Assembly (NCBI RefSeq): GCF_006442315.1
Contig: NZ_VFVY01000004.1
Location: 124,001-188,000 of the forward strand
Origin: Mesorhizobium sp. B2-3-4
GTDB lineage: Bacteria; Pseudomonadota; Alphaproteobacteria; Rhizobiales; Rhizobiaceae
Reading direction: 5' to 3'
Length of the DNA stretch: 64,000 bases
Shown here: piece after piece, positions 26,897 through 37,368 of the stretch
Position numbering within the stretch: the stretch's first letter is position 1
Layout of the letters: every line of letters starts with the position of its first letter
Notes under the pieces: model-generated
Told to the model about the DNA's origin: nothing
What the model saw: only the letters and a program-made list of their open reading frames with translations
Databases searched by the model: none
Position numbers and translations under genes: made by a program

Positions 26897-28432
26897 TTAC
26901 TTCACCGAAACGCTCGGCCCGCCTTCGACCGCCAGCACCAGACGGCGGTTGGTGATGCGCGCCAGTTGCGCCAGCCGGCCGGCCGGGCGCTCGCCATAGA
27001 GATCGGAAAGCGAAGCCGGCAGGACCAGCGCCAGCACGCCATTGCCACGCGGCTCCCACTTCAGCCTCGGCATGACACCGGGCATCGCCGCCGTCAGCAG
27101 ATAGACAACCCGCATCATCGCCGCCAGCACGCGGGCGCGCTCCAGCAGGCGAGGCGGCGCCAGCGCCTTGATCTCGGGCGCGATCCCCTCATTGAAGATG
27201 CCGTCATGGCGGTAGGCGTTGGTCAGCGCCAGATAGGCGCGGCCAGGGTGATCGACACCAATGAAAGACGCGTGCGCGATGATGTTGAGCGACTGCTTGC
27301 CGCGATATTCGGGATGAGCGCGCCAGCCGATATCGGCGAGCAGGCAAGCGGCATGGCGGTAACGCGCCTCGTCTTCGGTTTCGTCGATGCCGAAGGCCTT
27401 GAAAGCCTTTCCGGTCCATTCGACGAGGTCATGTGCGTGATGGACCGAGCGCGAGCGCAACAGCGCCAGTTCCTCGGCGGCCGAGATCAGCGGATCGGCC
27501 TTCTGCTCGGCCTCGTCGAGCAGCGAATAGAGGAAGCCTTCGCGCACGCCCAGCGCCGAGACGATGATCTTCGACGGCTGCATCGCCGCCATGATCTCCT
27601 GAAGCACGACCGCGCCGTAAGGCAGCAGCGAGCGGCGATTCTTCGAGACGCCTTCGATGCCCCTGACCTTCTCGACCTCGCCCCTGGCGACCTGCCGCAG
27701 GAAATTGGCGGCGCTTTCGACCGAGATTTCGTAGTGGTGCATCACGCCAAGCGCGTAACCCGTCATTTCCATATGCAGGCGGGCGAGATTTCGCCAGGTG
27801 CCGCCAACGGCGTAGAAGGGCCTGCCCTGCCCGCCTTTCAGCAGCTTCGCCCGCGACAGTTCATCGCGTGCGATCTTCGCGGCCTGGGTGAGCGAGTTCT
27901 TCGCCATGTCCTGCAGGCGCAGGCCGCCCAGCGGCAGCGTGATGCCGTCGCCGATCGCTTCGCCATTGACGTCGACCAGTTCGAGGCTGCCGCCGCCCAG
28001 ATCGCCCGCGATGCCGTTGGCGGGATGGAAGCCCGAAATCACGCCGAGGGCCGAATAATAGGCTTCCTGCCGGCCGCTGATGACGCGGATCTCGGTCTTC
28101 AGCACGTCCTCGGCGCGACGGATGAAATCGGGACCGTTGATCGCCTCGCGGGCCGCGGCGGTCGCCAGCACGTACATGTGCTCGGCACCGGCCTGATCGG
28201 AGAGCGCGCGGAAACGGCGAAACTCCTCCATCGAGCGCGCCACGCCCTCGGGATCGAGCTTGCCCGTCGACACGATGCCGCGGCCAAGACCGGCCAGCAT
28301 CTTTTCGTTGAACAGCATGGTCGGGGAACGCGCCAGCCCCTCATAGACGACCAGACGGATCGAATTGGATCCGATGTCGATGATGGACAGCGGTCGGCGG
28401 TCCTGCAGCCGGCCCTGGGAATTGGACAGCAT
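26897..28432 (-). CDS. ppx: exopolyphosphatase (Ppx/GppA family)
   Basis: A 511-residue protein. It starts with the ASKHA phosphate loop IIDIGSNSIRLVVYE near residue 17 and has the second loop AGDLGGGSLELVDV, both binding the phosphate chain or nucleotide. A C-terminal HD-like helical domain (EDEARYRHAACLLADIGWRAHPEYRGKQS) follows, as in Ppx. It removes terminal phosphates from polyphosphate, or pppGpp phosphate in the GppA branch. Its ATG overlaps the stop of ppk as ATGA, so the two genes are coupled and catalyse opposing reactions. Confidence 0.93.
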   Translation of the reverse strand: MLSNSQGRLQDRRPLSIIDIGSNSIRLVVYEGLARSPTMLFNEKMLAGLGRGIVSTGKLDPEGVARSMEEFRRFRALSDQAGAEHMYVLATAAAREAINGPDFIRRAEDVLKTEIRVISGRQEAYYSALGVISGFHPANGIAGDLGGGSLELVDVNGEAIGDGITLPLGGLRLQDMAKNSLTQAAKIARDELSRAKLLKGGQGRPFYAVGGTWRNLARLHMEMTGYALGVMHHYEISVESAANFLRQVARGEVEKVRGIEGVSKNRRSLLPYGAVVLQEIMAAMQPSKIIVSALGVREGFLYSLLDEAEQKADPLISAAEELALLRSRSVHHAHDLVEWTGKAFKAFGIDETEDEARYRHAACLLADIGWRAHPEYRGKQSLNIIAHASFIGVDHPGRAYLALTNAYRHDGIFNEGIAPEIKALAPPRLLERARVLAAMMRVVYLLTAAMPGVMPRLKWEPRGNGVLALVLPASLSDLYGERPAGRLAQLARITNRRLVLAVEGGPSVSVK

Positions 28433-30624
28433 CAGGTGGTGGCGTTCTTCTTGCGGCGCTTGAACTGCGCGATCCGCTTGGGCGCATGCGATTTCAGCGC
28501 GTCACCCCGTCCCGACAGGCTCGGATTCGTCATGAAATATTCCTGCGCGTTGAACGGCTCCTCGCCTTCCTCCAGCACCACGCGCCGGGAAGTTCCATCA
28601 GCCAATACGTCGAAACTTTGCTGATTGTCCATGATGTTGCCGAGCATGATCTGGCCCAGAACCTGTTCATGCACAGTTGGATTGGTGATCGGCACCATGG
28701 TCTCGACACGGCGGTCGAGATTGCGCGGCATCAGGTCGGCCGAGGAGATGTAGACGATCGCCTCGTCCGAAGGCAGGCCATGGCCGTTGCCGAAGCAGTA
28801 GATACGGCTGTGTTCGAGGAACCGGCCGACGATCGACTTGACCCGGATGTTCTCCGAAAGGCCAGGCACCTGCGGCCTGAGGCAACATATGCCGCGCACG
28901 ACGAGGTCGATTTCCACACCGGCGCGGCTGGCATCGTAGAGCGCATCGATGATGATCGGGTCGACGAGCGCGTTCATCTTCATCCAGATCCGCGCCGGCC
29001 GTCCCTCCAGAGCGTGCGCGACCTCGTCCGAAATGTGCTGGAGGATGCGGTTCCTCAGCGTGAACGGCGAGATCGCCAGCCGCATTTCGGCGGTCGGCTC
29101 GGCATAACCGGTGATGAAATTGAACAATTGGGCGACGTCGCGGGCGATCGTGGCATCGGTGGTGAAGAAGGACAGGTCGGTGTAGATGCGGGCGGTCACC
29201 GGATGGTAATTGCCGGTCCCGAGATGGACGTAGTTGCGCAGCTTGCCGTCCTCGCGCCGTACCACCAGCGACATCTTGGCGTGGGTCTTGAGCTCGAGAA
29301 ATCCGAACACGACCTGCACGCCGGCGCGCTCCAGATCGCGCGCCCAGCGGATGTTGGCTTCCTCGTCGAAGCGAGCCTTGAGTTCGACAAGCGCCGTCAC
29401 CGACTTGCCGGCCTCGGCCGCGTCGACCAGCGCCCGCACGATCGGGCTGTCATTGGAGGTGCGGTAAAGCGTCTGCTTGATCGCCACCACCTCGGGGTCG
29501 GCCATCGCCTGGCGCAGGAACTGCACTACCACGTCGAAGGATTCGTAGGGATGGTGGACAACGATGTCCTTCTCCCGGATGGCGGCGAAGCAGTCGCCGC
29601 CATGTTCGCGGATGCGCTCGGGAAAGCGCGGGTTGTAGGGCGTGAATTTCAGGTCGTCGCGCGGAACGGCGACGATCTCGGAGATCTGGCTGAGCGCCAG
29701 CGGGCCGGTCAGCACGCTGATGCGGCTCGACGAGACGCCAAGCTCGCCGGCGACGAAGTCGCGCAGTTCGGCCGGCATCAGCATGTCGAACTCGATGCGG
29801 ATCACGGAGCCGCGCCGGCGGCGTTTCAGCGCCGTCTCGAACAGCCGCACCAGGTCTTCCGATTCTTCCTCGACCTCGATATCGCTGTCGCGGATGATGC
29901 GGAACGTGCCGGAGCCCTTGACCTCGTAGCCGGGGAACAGCTTGCCGATGTAAAGGCCGACCGCCTCCTCCAGCGGAATGAAGCGGACATGGCTCTTGCG
30001 GTCCGGCAGACGAATGAACCGCTTCAACGCCACCGGCAGGCGCAGGAGCGCGCTCATCTCCTCGCCGTTCTTGCGGTGGCGAAGCTGCAGCGCCATCGAG
30101 AAGCCGAGATTGGGAATGAACGGGAACGGGTGCGCCGGGTCGATCGACAGCGGCGTCAGCACCGGAAATACCTGATCCTGGAAATGCTCTTCCAGCCAGA
30201 CCTTCTCGTCCTTGGTCAGTGCATCACGGGTGATGCTCTCGATGCCTTCCTTGTTGAGCAGTACCGTCAGTGCCGAAAGGCTCTTCTGCTGGTCCTCCTG
30301 CAGCCGCTCGACCTCGCGCAGCAATTGTTCGAGCTGCTGTTCGGGGGTGCGTCCGTCCGGGCTCTTCAGCACGATGCCCTCGCGCACCTGGCCGGCGAGG
30401 CCGGCGACGCGCACCATGAAGAACTCGTCGAGATTGGCGGCCGAGATCGACAGGAAGCGCACCCGCTCCAGCAGCGGATGATGGGTGTTCAGCGATTCCT
30501 CGAGAACGCGGCGGTTGAATTGCAGCCAGGAAAACTCGCGGTTGACGAAACGGTCCGGATTGCCTTCCGGGCTCGCCGCCGCGACATTGTTGAATTCGCT
30601 CTGTACCGGCTTCAATTCGTTCAT
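28432..30624 (-). CDS. ppk: polyphosphate kinase 1
   Basis: A 730-residue protein with the PPK1 domains in order: the N-terminal helical domain ([17 protein letters not shown]), the head domain and the two phospholipase-D-like catalytic domains. The autophosphorylated histidine lies in [17 protein letters not shown], and the second histidine in [13 protein letters not shown]. It transfers the ATP gamma-phosphate to a growing polyphosphate chain at the membrane face. A Pho-box-like element lies about 65 bases upstream. It is followed directly by ppx. Confidence 0.97.
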   Translation of the reverse strand: MNELKPVQSEFNNVAAASPEGNPDRFVNREFSWLQFNRRVLEESLNTHHPLLERVRFLSISAANLDEFFMVRVAGLAGQVREGIVLKSPDGRTPEQQLEQLLREVERLQEDQQKSLSALTVLLNKEGIESITRDALTKDEKVWLEEHFQDQVFPVLTPLSIDPAHPFPFIPNLGFSMALQLRHRKNGEEMSALLRLPVALKRFIRLPDRKSHVRFIPLEEAVGLYIGKLFPGYEVKGSGTFRIIRDSDIEVEEESEDLVRLFETALKRRRRGSVIRIEFDMLMPAELRDFVAGELGVSSSRISVLTGPLALSQISEIVAVPRDDLKFTPYNPRFPERIREHGGDCFAAIREKDIVVHHPYESFDVVVQFLRQAMADPEVVAIKQTLYRTSNDSPIVRALVDAAEAGKSVTALVELKARFDEEANIRWARDLERAGVQVVFGFLELKTHAKMSLVVRREDGKLRNYVHLGTGNYHPVTARIYTDLSFFTTDATIARDVAQLFNFITGYAEPTAEMRLAISPFTLRNRILQHISDEVAHALEGRPARIWMKMNALVDPIIIDALYDASRAGVEIDLVVRGICCLRPQVPGLSENIRVKSIVGRFLEHSRIYCFGNGHGLPSDEAIVYISSADLMPRNLDRRVETMVPITNPTVHEQVLGQIMLGNIMDNQQSFDVLADGTSRRVVLEEGEEPFNAQEYFMTNPSLSGRGDALKSHAPKRIAQFKRRKKNATT

Positions 30625-30679
30625 TGTTCCTGCTCTTGCGCCCGCCTCGGCCGGTTAACCGGCTTAACTTATCCTGTGG

Positions 30680-30721
30680 CAGGCTTTTGCGACAGTTCTC
30701 TGACAGGCTTTTGCGACAGTT
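30680..30721 (-). promoter_or_regulatory. Pho-box-like repeat region upstream of ppk
   Basis: An 18-base direct repeat (CAGGCTTTTGCGACAGTT on the plus strand) occurs at 30680-30697 and 30704-30721, 24 bases apart. On the minus strand the junction reads CTGTCAGAGAACTGTCGC (30689-30706), two CTGTC units 11 bases apart, like the PhoB consensus. ppk starts 65 bases downstream. Control by phosphate starvation is inferred. Confidence 0.5.
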
Positions 30722-30792
30722 TGATTTCATCGAACTTGCAAACAGGCCTGATATGATCCAGATGCAGACGAGACTGCGTTAAGGAGACGACG

Positions 30793-31038
30793 ATGGCAGG
30801 CGGTTCCATTCCCCATTTCCAGAACGATGCGGGCCATCCGGCGATCGACATCGGGGTCAAGGAATTCATGTGCACGGGCGCCAACCCGCCGTTCGATCAT
30901 CCGCACGTGTTCCTCGACATGGGTGACGACAATGAGAAGGTCTGCCCCTATTGCTCGACCCTCTACCGCTATTCGCCAAAGCTGAAGGCGACGGAAACGC
31001 TGCCGGCGGGCTGCCTCTACATCGACCAGGCCGCCTGA
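30793..31038 (+). CDS. zinc-finger CHCC-type protein
   Basis: An 81-residue protein with the conserved ligands of the zf-CHCC family: Cys in EFMCTGANPPFDHPHVFLDMG followed by His residues, then VCPYCSTLYRY. The same fold occurs in the complex I subunit NDUFS6, and alphaproteobacteria carry this stand-alone version. AAGGAGACGACG precedes the ATG. It is 10 bases before the monooxygenase gene and divergent from ppk. Confidence 0.88.
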   Translation: MAGGSIPHFQNDAGHPAIDIGVKEFMCTGANPPFDHPHVFLDMGDDNEKVCPYCSTLYRYSPKLKATETLPAGCLYIDQAA

Positions 31039-31048
31039 CCTCCCGATC

Positions 31049-32287
31049 ATGAGCGAGGCGCGGTTCCGGCAGGTCGTGATTGCCGGGGCTGGCATCGCCG
31101 GGCTGACGGCCGCGATCGCCTTTGCCGAACGCGGCTATGCCGTGAAACTGTTCGAACAGGCCAGGCGCCTCGAAGCCGCGGGCGCCGGCATCCAGCTCTC
31201 GCCAAACGCGACACGCATTCTGCGCCAGCTCGGCGTTCTCGACACGCTTCTTGCCAACGCCGTCAAGCCGCAGGCCGTGGTGCTGAAGGACGCAGCGAGC
31301 CTGCGCCAACTGGCACGCGTGCCGCTGGGCGGTGCCGGCGAGGAACGCTGGGGGGCGCCCTATCTCGTCGCGCACCGGGCAGACCTGCAAAACGCCCTGA
31401 TGGCGCGTGTTGCGCAGATGCCCGATATCCATCTCATCACCGGCGCGCAGGTTAGCAGCGTGGCCTCCGGTTCACTCGTTGTCACCATGACAGAGGGGGT
31501 CGGCCGCAAGATCGTCGACACCGAAGGATCCCTGCTTGTCGGAGCCGACGGCGTTTGGTCGGCGGTACGGAGGTTTGCCGATCCAGCCAGCGGCGCCGGT
31601 TTCGCCAACAGCCGTTTCTCCGGCGAACTGGCCTGGCGCGCGACGGCAAGCGCCGACAGCGAAGCCGGCCAGGCCTTTGCCGCGATCGGCGCCAGCGACT
31701 GCGTCACCACCTTCCTGCACCCCGGCTTTCACATGGTCGCCTACCCCGTCAGCAGGGGCAGTGCCTTCAACCTCGCCGCCTTCACCCCCGGCGACCGCAT
31801 CGCCGAAGGCTGGTCGGGCCATGCCGATCCGGCCATCCTGGCCCGCGCCATGCGTGGCACCGCACAGGCGCTGGCGAGACTGGTGGACCTCGTGGGGCCT
31901 TGGACCGCCTTCCCCATCCACACGGTCGAGCAAAAACGCTGGACGGCACCGGAAGGCATCGCCCTGATCGGCGACGCCGCGCATGCCATGACACCCTTCG
32001 CGGCGCAGGGTGCCGCCATGGCGATCGAGGATGCGGCGACGCTTGCGGATGCTGTTGCCGACTTTCCCGACGATCCGCGGCAGAGCCTCGCCACCTGGGA
32101 GAAGCTGAGAAGACCCCGCATCGCAAAGGTGCTGAAACGCGGCGCGCTGAACCGGCTTGCCTGGCACGCGCGGGGTCCGGTCGCGTTGGCCCGCAATTTG
32201 CTACTGGCGGCACGGCCAGGGGAGAAGCTCGCGGCGGATCTTGACTGGCTTTATGGCTGGGAACAGCAGCAGATCATCCATCGCTGA
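31049..32287 (+). CDS. FAD-dependent monooxygenase (salicylate hydroxylase-like)
   Basis: A 412-residue flavoprotein. The FAD-binding GAGIAGLTAAIAFAERG lies near residue 13, a DG motif in LLVGADGVWSAVRR and the second FAD loop in GIALIGDAAHAMTPFAAQGAAMAIEDA. This pattern belongs to the aromatic-ring hydroxylase group (class A). The substrate is unknown; homologues act on salicylate or related phenols. It begins 10 bases after the zinc-finger gene, so the two may be co-transcribed. Confidence 0.85.
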   Translation: MSEARFRQVVIAGAGIAGLTAAIAFAERGYAVKLFEQARRLEAAGAGIQLSPNATRILRQLGVLDTLLANAVKPQAVVLKDAASLRQLARVPLGGAGEERWGAPYLVAHRADLQNALMARVAQMPDIHLITGAQVSSVASGSLVVTMTEGVGRKIVDTEGSLLVGADGVWSAVRRFADPASGAGFANSRFSGELAWRATASADSEAGQAFAAIGASDCVTTFLHPGFHMVAYPVSRGSAFNLAAFTPGDRIAEGWSGHADPAILARAMRGTAQALARLVDLVGPWTAFPIHTVEQKRWTAPEGIALIGDAAHAMTPFAAQGAAMAIEDAATLADAVADFPDDPRQSLATWEKLRRPRIAKVLKRGALNRLAWHARGPVALARNLLLAARPGEKLAADLDWLYGWEQQQIIHR

Positions 32288-32305
32288 AAGGAACCGCGGC
32301 AAAAA

Positions 32306-32971
32306 CTAGTTATACAGCCGCATCGACAGGCCGAGCGAGATCGGCAGCGGGTTCCACCAGCCGGTGCGCAGGCCGGCGGTGCGCAGGGCGGCCGCTGTCC
32401 AGGTGTTGCAGCCGATCAGCGCGTTGAAATGGCCATTGGCCTCGTAAAAGCGGTCGAAATCGGAATAGGCGGCATTGTCGATGACGATGGGGCCGCCCGG
32501 CCCTTGCTGAAAACTCGCTTCGATGAAGTCGAGCAATGCGGCAAAATGGTCCGCGCCCACGTCGAAACCGGCGACATCGGGGCGCGGTTCGGCGATGTCG
32601 CCGGCGAGGTCGACATGCATCACCGAGGCGTCGAGCGTCAGGGCCCTGAAAACAGGCACCGCCTTCAACTCGGACCATGTCGGCGTTTCCAGGTAGAAGG
32701 CGCGCCCGCCCCAGCCGAAGACGAGATAGCGCACTTCGGCTGCGTCCGATGGGAGGCCGGCATCGGCAAGGAAACGGAAGCGCCGGCGGACCTCGTCGTC
32801 CACCGGAATGGCGATATCGGTGTGGATCGGGTTCTTCAGCACCAGGATATGGCGCGTCGCCGACTTGTCGCCAGCGACTTGCCACAGTGGCCGTGGCACC
32901 AGAGTGCCGAGCGTCACGGCGAGCGCGACCGCGATCAACAGCAGACCCAGAGAACGGCCGAGCTTTCTCAT
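32306..32971 (-). CDS. TIGR02117/DUF2459 family protein
   Basis: A 221-residue protein with an N-terminal hydrophobic anchor (LGLLLIAVALAVTLGTLV) and the DUF2459 motifs HTDIAIPVDD, FGWGGRAFYLETPTWSEL, IGCNTWTAAAL and a final GWWNPLPISL. The cysteine in GCNTWTA and the histidine in HTDI have the spacing of a papain-like or NlpC-like pair, although no activity is established. The protein is probably attached to the inner membrane and faces the periplasm. It stands alone; the aap operon lies upstream on the same strand behind a terminator. Confidence 0.8.
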   Translation of the reverse strand: MRKLGRSLGLLLIAVALAVTLGTLVPRPLWQVAGDKSATRHILVLKNPIHTDIAIPVDDEVRRRFRFLADAGLPSDAAEVRYLVFGWGGRAFYLETPTWSELKAVPVFRALTLDASVMHVDLAGDIAEPRPDVAGFDVGADHFAALLDFIEASFQQGPGGPIVIDNAAYSDFDRFYEANGHFNALIGCNTWTAAALRTAGLRTGWWNPLPISLGLSMRLYN

Positions 32972-33057
32972 GAAGGGCAGTCCCGCAAACGCATTCCGGG
33001 GCGATATGAGCGCAAAGCCCGTTTCATATCTTTCGCGGATTGCTCCGGTCCAAACGC

Positions 33058-33092
33058 AAAAGAGCCCGGCGCTGTCTCGGCCGGGCTCTTTT
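33058..33092 (-). terminator. terminator after the aap operon
   Basis: A perfect 13-bp stem (AAAAGAGCCCGGC with its complement) and a 9-base loop follow the aapP stop by 15 bases, with a T-rich run on the minus strand. Confidence 0.85.
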
Positions 33093-33106
33093 CAATCGTA
33101 AAAAGC

Positions 33107-33910
33107 CTAGTGCAGGATCTGCGACAGGAACAGCTTGGTGCGCTCATGGCGCGGATGGTCGAAGAACTCGGCCGGCGTGTTCTGCTCGACGATCTGGCCC
33201 TGGTCCATGAAGATGACCCGGTTTGCGACCTTGCGGGCGAAGCCCATCTCGTGGGTGACGCACAGCATGGTCATGCCTTCCTCGGCAAGGCCAACCATGG
33301 TCTCCAGCACTTCCTTGATCATTTCGGGATCGAGCGCTGAGGTCGGCTCGTCGAACAGCATGATGCGCGGGTTCATGCACAGCGAGCGCGCGATCGCCAC
33401 GCGCTGCTGCTGGCCGCCCGAAAGCTGGCCTGGATATTTGTTGGCCTGTTCGGGAATTTTGACGCGCTTGAGGAAATGCATGGCGATTTCCTCTGCCTGC
33501 TTCTTCGGCGTCTTGCGCACCCAGATCGGCGCCAGCGTGCAGTTCTCCAGGATGGTCAGATGCGGAAACAGGTTGAAGTGCTGGAACACCATGCCGACCT
33601 CGCGGCGCACCTCGTCGATCTTCTTGAGGTCGTTGGTGAGTTCCTTGCCGTCGACGATGATCTTGCCCTTCTGGTGCTCTTCCAGCCGGTTGATGCAACG
33701 GATCATGGTCGACTTGCCGGAGCCGGACGGGCCGCAAATGACGATGCGCTCGCCGCGCATCACCTTCAGGTTGATGTCCTTCAGCACATGGAACTCGCCA
33801 TACCATTTGTGCATGGCGATGATGTCGATGGCGACATCGGTGGTCGAGATGTGCATTTTTCCGACATTGACCTTGAGGTCTTCCGCGCTGACGGCATTTT
33901 CGGTGGCCAT
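33107..33910 (-). CDS. aapP: general L-amino acid ABC transporter ATP-binding protein
   Basis: A 267-residue ABC ATPase. Walker A is [10 protein letters not shown] (residues of about 59-68), the signature is LSGGQQQR, Walker B is RIMLFDEP and the H-loop is CVTHEMG. It powers uptake of a broad range of L-amino acids and is the last gene of aapJQMP. The ATG at 33910 is used, since GGGGAA precedes it; a TTG just upstream also lies in frame. In rhizobia this system is needed for symbiotic nitrogen exchange. Confidence 0.95.
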   Translation of the reverse strand: MATENAVSAEDLKVNVGKMHISTTDVAIDIIAMHKWYGEFHVLKDINLKVMRGERIVICGPSGSGKSTMIRCINRLEEHQKGKIIVDGKELTNDLKKIDEVRREVGMVFQHFNLFPHLTILENCTLAPIWVRKTPKKQAEEIAMHFLKRVKIPEQANKYPGQLSGGQQQRVAIARSLCMNPRIMLFDEPTSALDPEMIKEVLETMVGLAEEGMTMLCVTHEMGFARKVANRVIFMDQGQIVEQNTPAEFFDHPRHERTKLFLSQILH

Positions 33911-33927
33911 GGCCAATTCCCCTTTAT

Positions 33928-35085
33928 TTATCTTCTGTAACCGGTGTCGAGCCGGCGTTCGGTGTACATTGAATAGCGCGACATGCCGAAGCAGAACAGC
34001 CAGAACACGAAGGCCGCGAACACAAGACCTGACTTCGCGGTCTGCGCCGTTGCCCAGTTGGCATCGGAGAAGTTCTGCTTGACGATGCCGAGCAGGTCGA
34101 ACATCGAGATGATGAGCACCAGGCTAGTGTCCTTGAACATGCCGATGAAGGTGTTGACGATGCCTGGGATGACCAGTTTCAGCGCCTGCGGCAGCACGAT
34201 CAGGTTCATCTTCTGCCAGTAACCGAGGCCGAGCGAATCGGCACCTTCATACTGGCCTTTGGGGATCGCCTGCAGGCCGCCGCGCACCACTTCGGCCATA
34301 TAGGCGGCGGCAAACAGCGACACGCCGATCAGCGCCCGCAAATACTTGTCGAAGGTGACGCCGGCAGGCAGGAACAGCGGCAGCATGACGCTGACGAAGA
34401 ACAGCACCGTGATCAGCGGGATGCCGCGCACGGCTTCGATGAAGATGACGCACAGCATCTTGATGATCGGCATCTTCGAGCGCCGGCCGAGCGCCAGCAC
34501 GGTGCCCAGGGGCAGCGACACGGCGATGCCGACGAAGGACAGGCTGAGCGTGATCAGCAGCCCGCCCCAGCGCGAGGTTTCGACATGCGGCAGGCCGAAC
34601 ATGCCGCCGACCAGCAGGAAGAAGGAAACGACCGGCAGCGCCAGGAAAAGCAGGATGGCGTTCAAGCCCTTGCGCGGCACGCGCGGGATCAGCATCGGCA
34701 CCAGGAGGGCCACGAACAGTATGGCAACCAGGATCGGCCGCCAACGCTCCTCGACCGGATAGGTACCGAACATGAACTGACCGAACTTGGCGTTGACGAA
34801 AGCCCAGCAGGCGCCGCTCCAGCCGTCCGGCTGAATACCGCCCTGCCCGACGGTGGCGCAGACCGTGCGGTCCGGCCCGGTCCACACGGCATTGATGAAC
34901 GCCCAGTTGATGACTTGCGGCAGAACCCAGGCGACGATGACGATGCCCAGGATGGTGAGGATGGTGTCGCCGACCGAACCGATCAGGTTCCTGCGCACCC
35001 AGGCGACGGGACCGCTGACGCTTGCCGGCGCGGGCTGCGCCAGCGCCATTTCGGTGCGCACCCAGGACATATCGTGTTCCTGCAT
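33928..35085 (-). CDS. aapM: general L-amino acid ABC transporter permease AapM
   Basis: A 385-residue inner-membrane permease. Several transmembrane helices precede the periplasmic segment ([17 protein letters not shown]). The C-terminal permease domain has the EAA loop region with [20 protein letters not shown] and [27 protein letters not shown], which contacts the ATPase. It pairs with AapQ to form the channel. It lies 4 bases after aapQ and 17 bases before aapP. Confidence 0.94.
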   Translation of the reverse strand: MQEHDMSWVRTEMALAQPAPASVSGPVAWVRRNLIGSVGDTILTILGIVIVAWVLPQVINWAFINAVWTGPDRTVCATVGQGGIQPDGWSGACWAFVNAKFGQFMFGTYPVEERWRPILVAILFVALLVPMLIPRVPRKGLNAILLFLALPVVSFFLLVGGMFGLPHVETSRWGGLLITLSLSFVGIAVSLPLGTVLALGRRSKMPIIKMLCVIFIEAVRGIPLITVLFFVSVMLPLFLPAGVTFDKYLRALIGVSLFAAAYMAEVVRGGLQAIPKGQYEGADSLGLGYWQKMNLIVLPQALKLVIPGIVNTFIGMFKDTSLVLIISMFDLLGIVKQNFSDANWATAQTAKSGLVFAAFVFWLFCFGMSRYSMYTERRLDTGYRR

Positions 35086-35089
35086 GGCC

Positions 35090-36277
35090 CTACCTCTCCA
35101 CCAGCGCCATTCTGGCGTTGACCACGTTCATGACGGCCGAGGTCACCAAGCTCAGTATGAGATAGGCGATCATCATGATCAGCACGCCCTCGACCGCTTG
35201 TCCGGTCTGGTTCAGAACGGTGCCGGCCGTCGCCGTCAGGTCGGGGTAGCCGATGGCGATCGCCAGCGAGGAATTCTTGGTCAGGTTGAGATACTGGCTG
35301 GTCAGCGGCGGAATGACGATGCGCATGGCCTGCGGCACCACGACCAGCCGCAAGATCGATCCGGACCGGAGCCCAAGCGCGGCGGCCGCCTCGGTCTGGC
35401 CCTTGCTGACGCCCCTGATGCCAGCGCGCACGATTTCGGCGATGAAGGCCGCCGTGTAGCAGGACAGCGCCAGATAGAGCGACAGGAACTCCGGCTTGAC
35501 CTGGAAGCCGCCCGTGAGATTGAAGGTCGACTGTTTGGGCAGGTCGAAGCTCAGCGGAAAGCCGCTCAGCACGTAAGCCAGCAGCGGCAGGCCGACGATC
35601 AGCGCCACCGAAGTCCAGAACACCGGGAATTGCTGGCCTGTCGCCATCTGCCGCTGACGCGCCGTGCGGGCGACGAACCAGGCCATGGCAAGGGCCACGA
35701 CCAGGGCGACCAGGATCAGCCAGGAGCCCTCGCCCCAGACCGCGCGCGGGAAATAGAAACCGCGCTGGTTGAGAAAGGAGCCGAACGGCAGATGATAGGA
35801 GTCGCGCGGCGCCGGCAGCACGGCGAGCACGCCGGAATACCAGAAGAAGATGACCAGCAATGGGGGGATGTTGCGGAAAATCTCGACATAGACCGTGCAG
35901 ATCTTCTGGATCAGCCAGTTCTGCGACAGCCGCCCGATGCCGATGACAAAGCCGATGATGGTGGCGGTGATGATGCCCGCCACGGCGACGATGATGGTGT
36001 TGATGAGGCCGACGATGATGGCGCGGCCATAGGTCGAGTCCGACGTGTAGGCGATCGGCGTGTCGGAGATGTCGAAGCCGGCTCGCCCTTTGAGGAAACC
36101 GAAGCCGGAGGCGATGTGCAGTCGCTGCAGATTGTCGATGACGTTCTGCACGATCCACCAGACGGAGCCGAACAGAACGATGACGACCAGCGTCTGGAAG
36201 AAGAGACTGCGTATTCTCGGGTCATTGACGAAGGAGCCGCGGCTCGGCTCCTCGCGTAGGATTTCCTGCGATGCCAT
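35090..36277 (-). CDS. aapQ: general L-amino acid ABC transporter permease AapQ
   Basis: A 395-residue inner-membrane permease with the permease motif [21 protein letters not shown] and the EAA loop [26 protein letters not shown]. It has around eight transmembrane segments and a long periplasmic loop. With AapM it forms the translocation channel for L-amino acids delivered by AapJ. It is separated from aapJ by 62 bases holding a strong stem-loop. Confidence 0.95.
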   Translation of the reverse strand: MASQEILREEPSRGSFVNDPRIRSLFFQTLVVIVLFGSVWWIVQNVIDNLQRLHIASGFGFLKGRAGFDISDTPIAYTSDSTYGRAIIVGLINTIIVAVAGIITATIIGFVIGIGRLSQNWLIQKICTVYVEIFRNIPPLLVIFFWYSGVLAVLPAPRDSYHLPFGSFLNQRGFYFPRAVWGEGSWLILVALVVALAMAWFVARTARQRQMATGQQFPVFWTSVALIVGLPLLAYVLSGFPLSFDLPKQSTFNLTGGFQVKPEFLSLYLALSCYTAAFIAEIVRAGIRGVSKGQTEAAAALGLRSGSILRLVVVPQAMRIVIPPLTSQYLNLTKNSSLAIAIGYPDLTATAGTVLNQTGQAVEGVLIMMIAYLILSLVTSAVMNVVNARMALVER

Positions 36278-36301
36278 GTCACGTCCCCTGTGAAAGAGAA
36301 A

Positions 36302-36327
36302 CCGGAAGGCAGGTGCCTGCCTTCCGG
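36302..36327 (-). terminator. intercistronic stem-loop between aapJ and aapQ
   Basis: Perfect 12-bp arms (CCGGAAGGCAGG with its complement) are separated by 2 bases, and a run TTTCTCTTT follows on the minus strand. A partial terminator or mRNA-protecting stem after the binding-protein gene is typical and would raise the AapJ level over the membrane parts. Confidence 0.75.
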
Positions 36328-36339
36328 ATCACATTTCGA

Positions 36340-37368
36340 TCAGCGGATCGGAGGAGCGTATTGCAGGCCGCCCTTGGTCCACAGCGCGTTGATGCCGCGG
36401 GCAATCTTGAGCGGGCTGCCCGAGCCGACATTGCGGTCGAACATTTCGCCGTAATTGCCGGTGGCCTTGACGATGTTGACGACCCAGTCGTTGGAGACGC
36501 CGAGATCGGTGCCGATCTTGGTGTCGGCCTCCTGGCCGAGCACGCGCTTGATCTCCGGGCTCGCCGAATTCTTCATCTCGTCGACATTGGCCTTGGTGAT
36601 GCCGAGCTCCTCGGCGTCGAGCAGGGCGAAATAGGTCCACTTGACGATATGGTACCACTGGTCGTCGCCCTGGCGAACGGCGGGCCCAAGCGGCTCCTTG
36701 GAGATGATCTCGGGCAGCACGACGTGATCGGCCGGCGAGCCGAGCGTCAGGCGAATGCCGTAAAGACCCGACTGGTCGGTGGTGTAGACGTCGCAGCGGC
36801 CGGCATCATAGGCGGCGTTGACCTCTTCCAGCTTCTCGAAGACGACCGGATTGTACTCCATCTTGTTCGCCTTGAAGTAGTCGGCGAGGTTGAGTTCGGT
36901 GGTCGTGCCGCTCTGCACGCAGACGGCGGCGCCCGAAAGCTGCAGCGCCGAATTGACGCCCGGCAGCTTCTTGGCGTTGATCATGAAGCCCTGGCCGTCA
37001 TAGTAGGTCGTCCCGATGAAATTCAGGCCGAGGGCGGTATCGCGGTTGATCGTCCAGGTGGTGTTGCGCGACAGGATGTCGACCTCGCCCGACTGCAGCG
37101 CGGTAAAACGTTCCTTGGCGCTAAGCGGGGTGAACTTCACCTTGGTGCCGTCACCGAAGACGGCGGCTGCAACGGCGCGGCAGAAATCGGCGTCGATGCC
37201 CTGCCAGTCGCCCTTGTCGTCCGGCGCGGAGAAACCGGCCAGACCGGTCGAGACGCCGCACTGGATGAAGCCCTTCGCCTTGACCGTATCGAGCGTGCCG
37301 GCCGACGCGGCCGACGCCATCAATCCGAGCGTGGCGGCGCCAAGAATGCCGATAGCAATATGTTTCAT
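36340..37368 (-). CDS. aapJ: general L-amino acid ABC transporter, periplasmic binding protein
   Basis: A 342-residue protein with a clear Sec signal (residues of about 1-23, ending ASAASA before GTLDTVKAKG). The mature part is a type II amino-acid binding protein: GFIQCGVSTGLAGFSAPDDKGDWQGIDADFCRAVAAAVFGD, then FTALQSGEVDILSRNTTWT. It captures L-amino acids in the periplasm and hands them to AapQM. It is the first gene of the operon; the 529 bases upstream hold its regulatory region. Confidence 0.96.
   Translation of the reverse strand: MKHIAIGILGAATLGLMASAASAGTLDTVKAKGFIQCGVSTGLAGFSAPDDKGDWQGIDADFCRAVAAAVFGDGTKVKFTPLSAKERFTALQSGEVDILSRNTTWTINRDTALGLNFIGTTYYDGQGFMINAKKLPGVNSALQLSGAAVCVQSGTTTELNLADYFKANKMEYNPVVFEKLEEVNAAYDAGRCDVYTTDQSGLYGIRLTLGSPADHVVLPEIISKEPLGPAVRQGDDQWYHIVKWTYFALLDAEELGITKANVDEMKNSASPEIKRVLGQEADTKIGTDLGVSNDWVVNIVKATGNYGEMFDRNVGSGSPLKIARGINALWTKGGLQYAPPIR

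Noticed and set aside
26966..28624. A long plus-strand frame opposite ppx
   Set aside because: Antisense shadow of ppx with no protein-like motifs.
28486..30756. A 756-codon open frame on the plus strand opposite ppk
   Set aside because: It is a high-GC shadow of the ppk gene; it has no family-like sequence and is rich in His, Arg and Asp from antisense codons.
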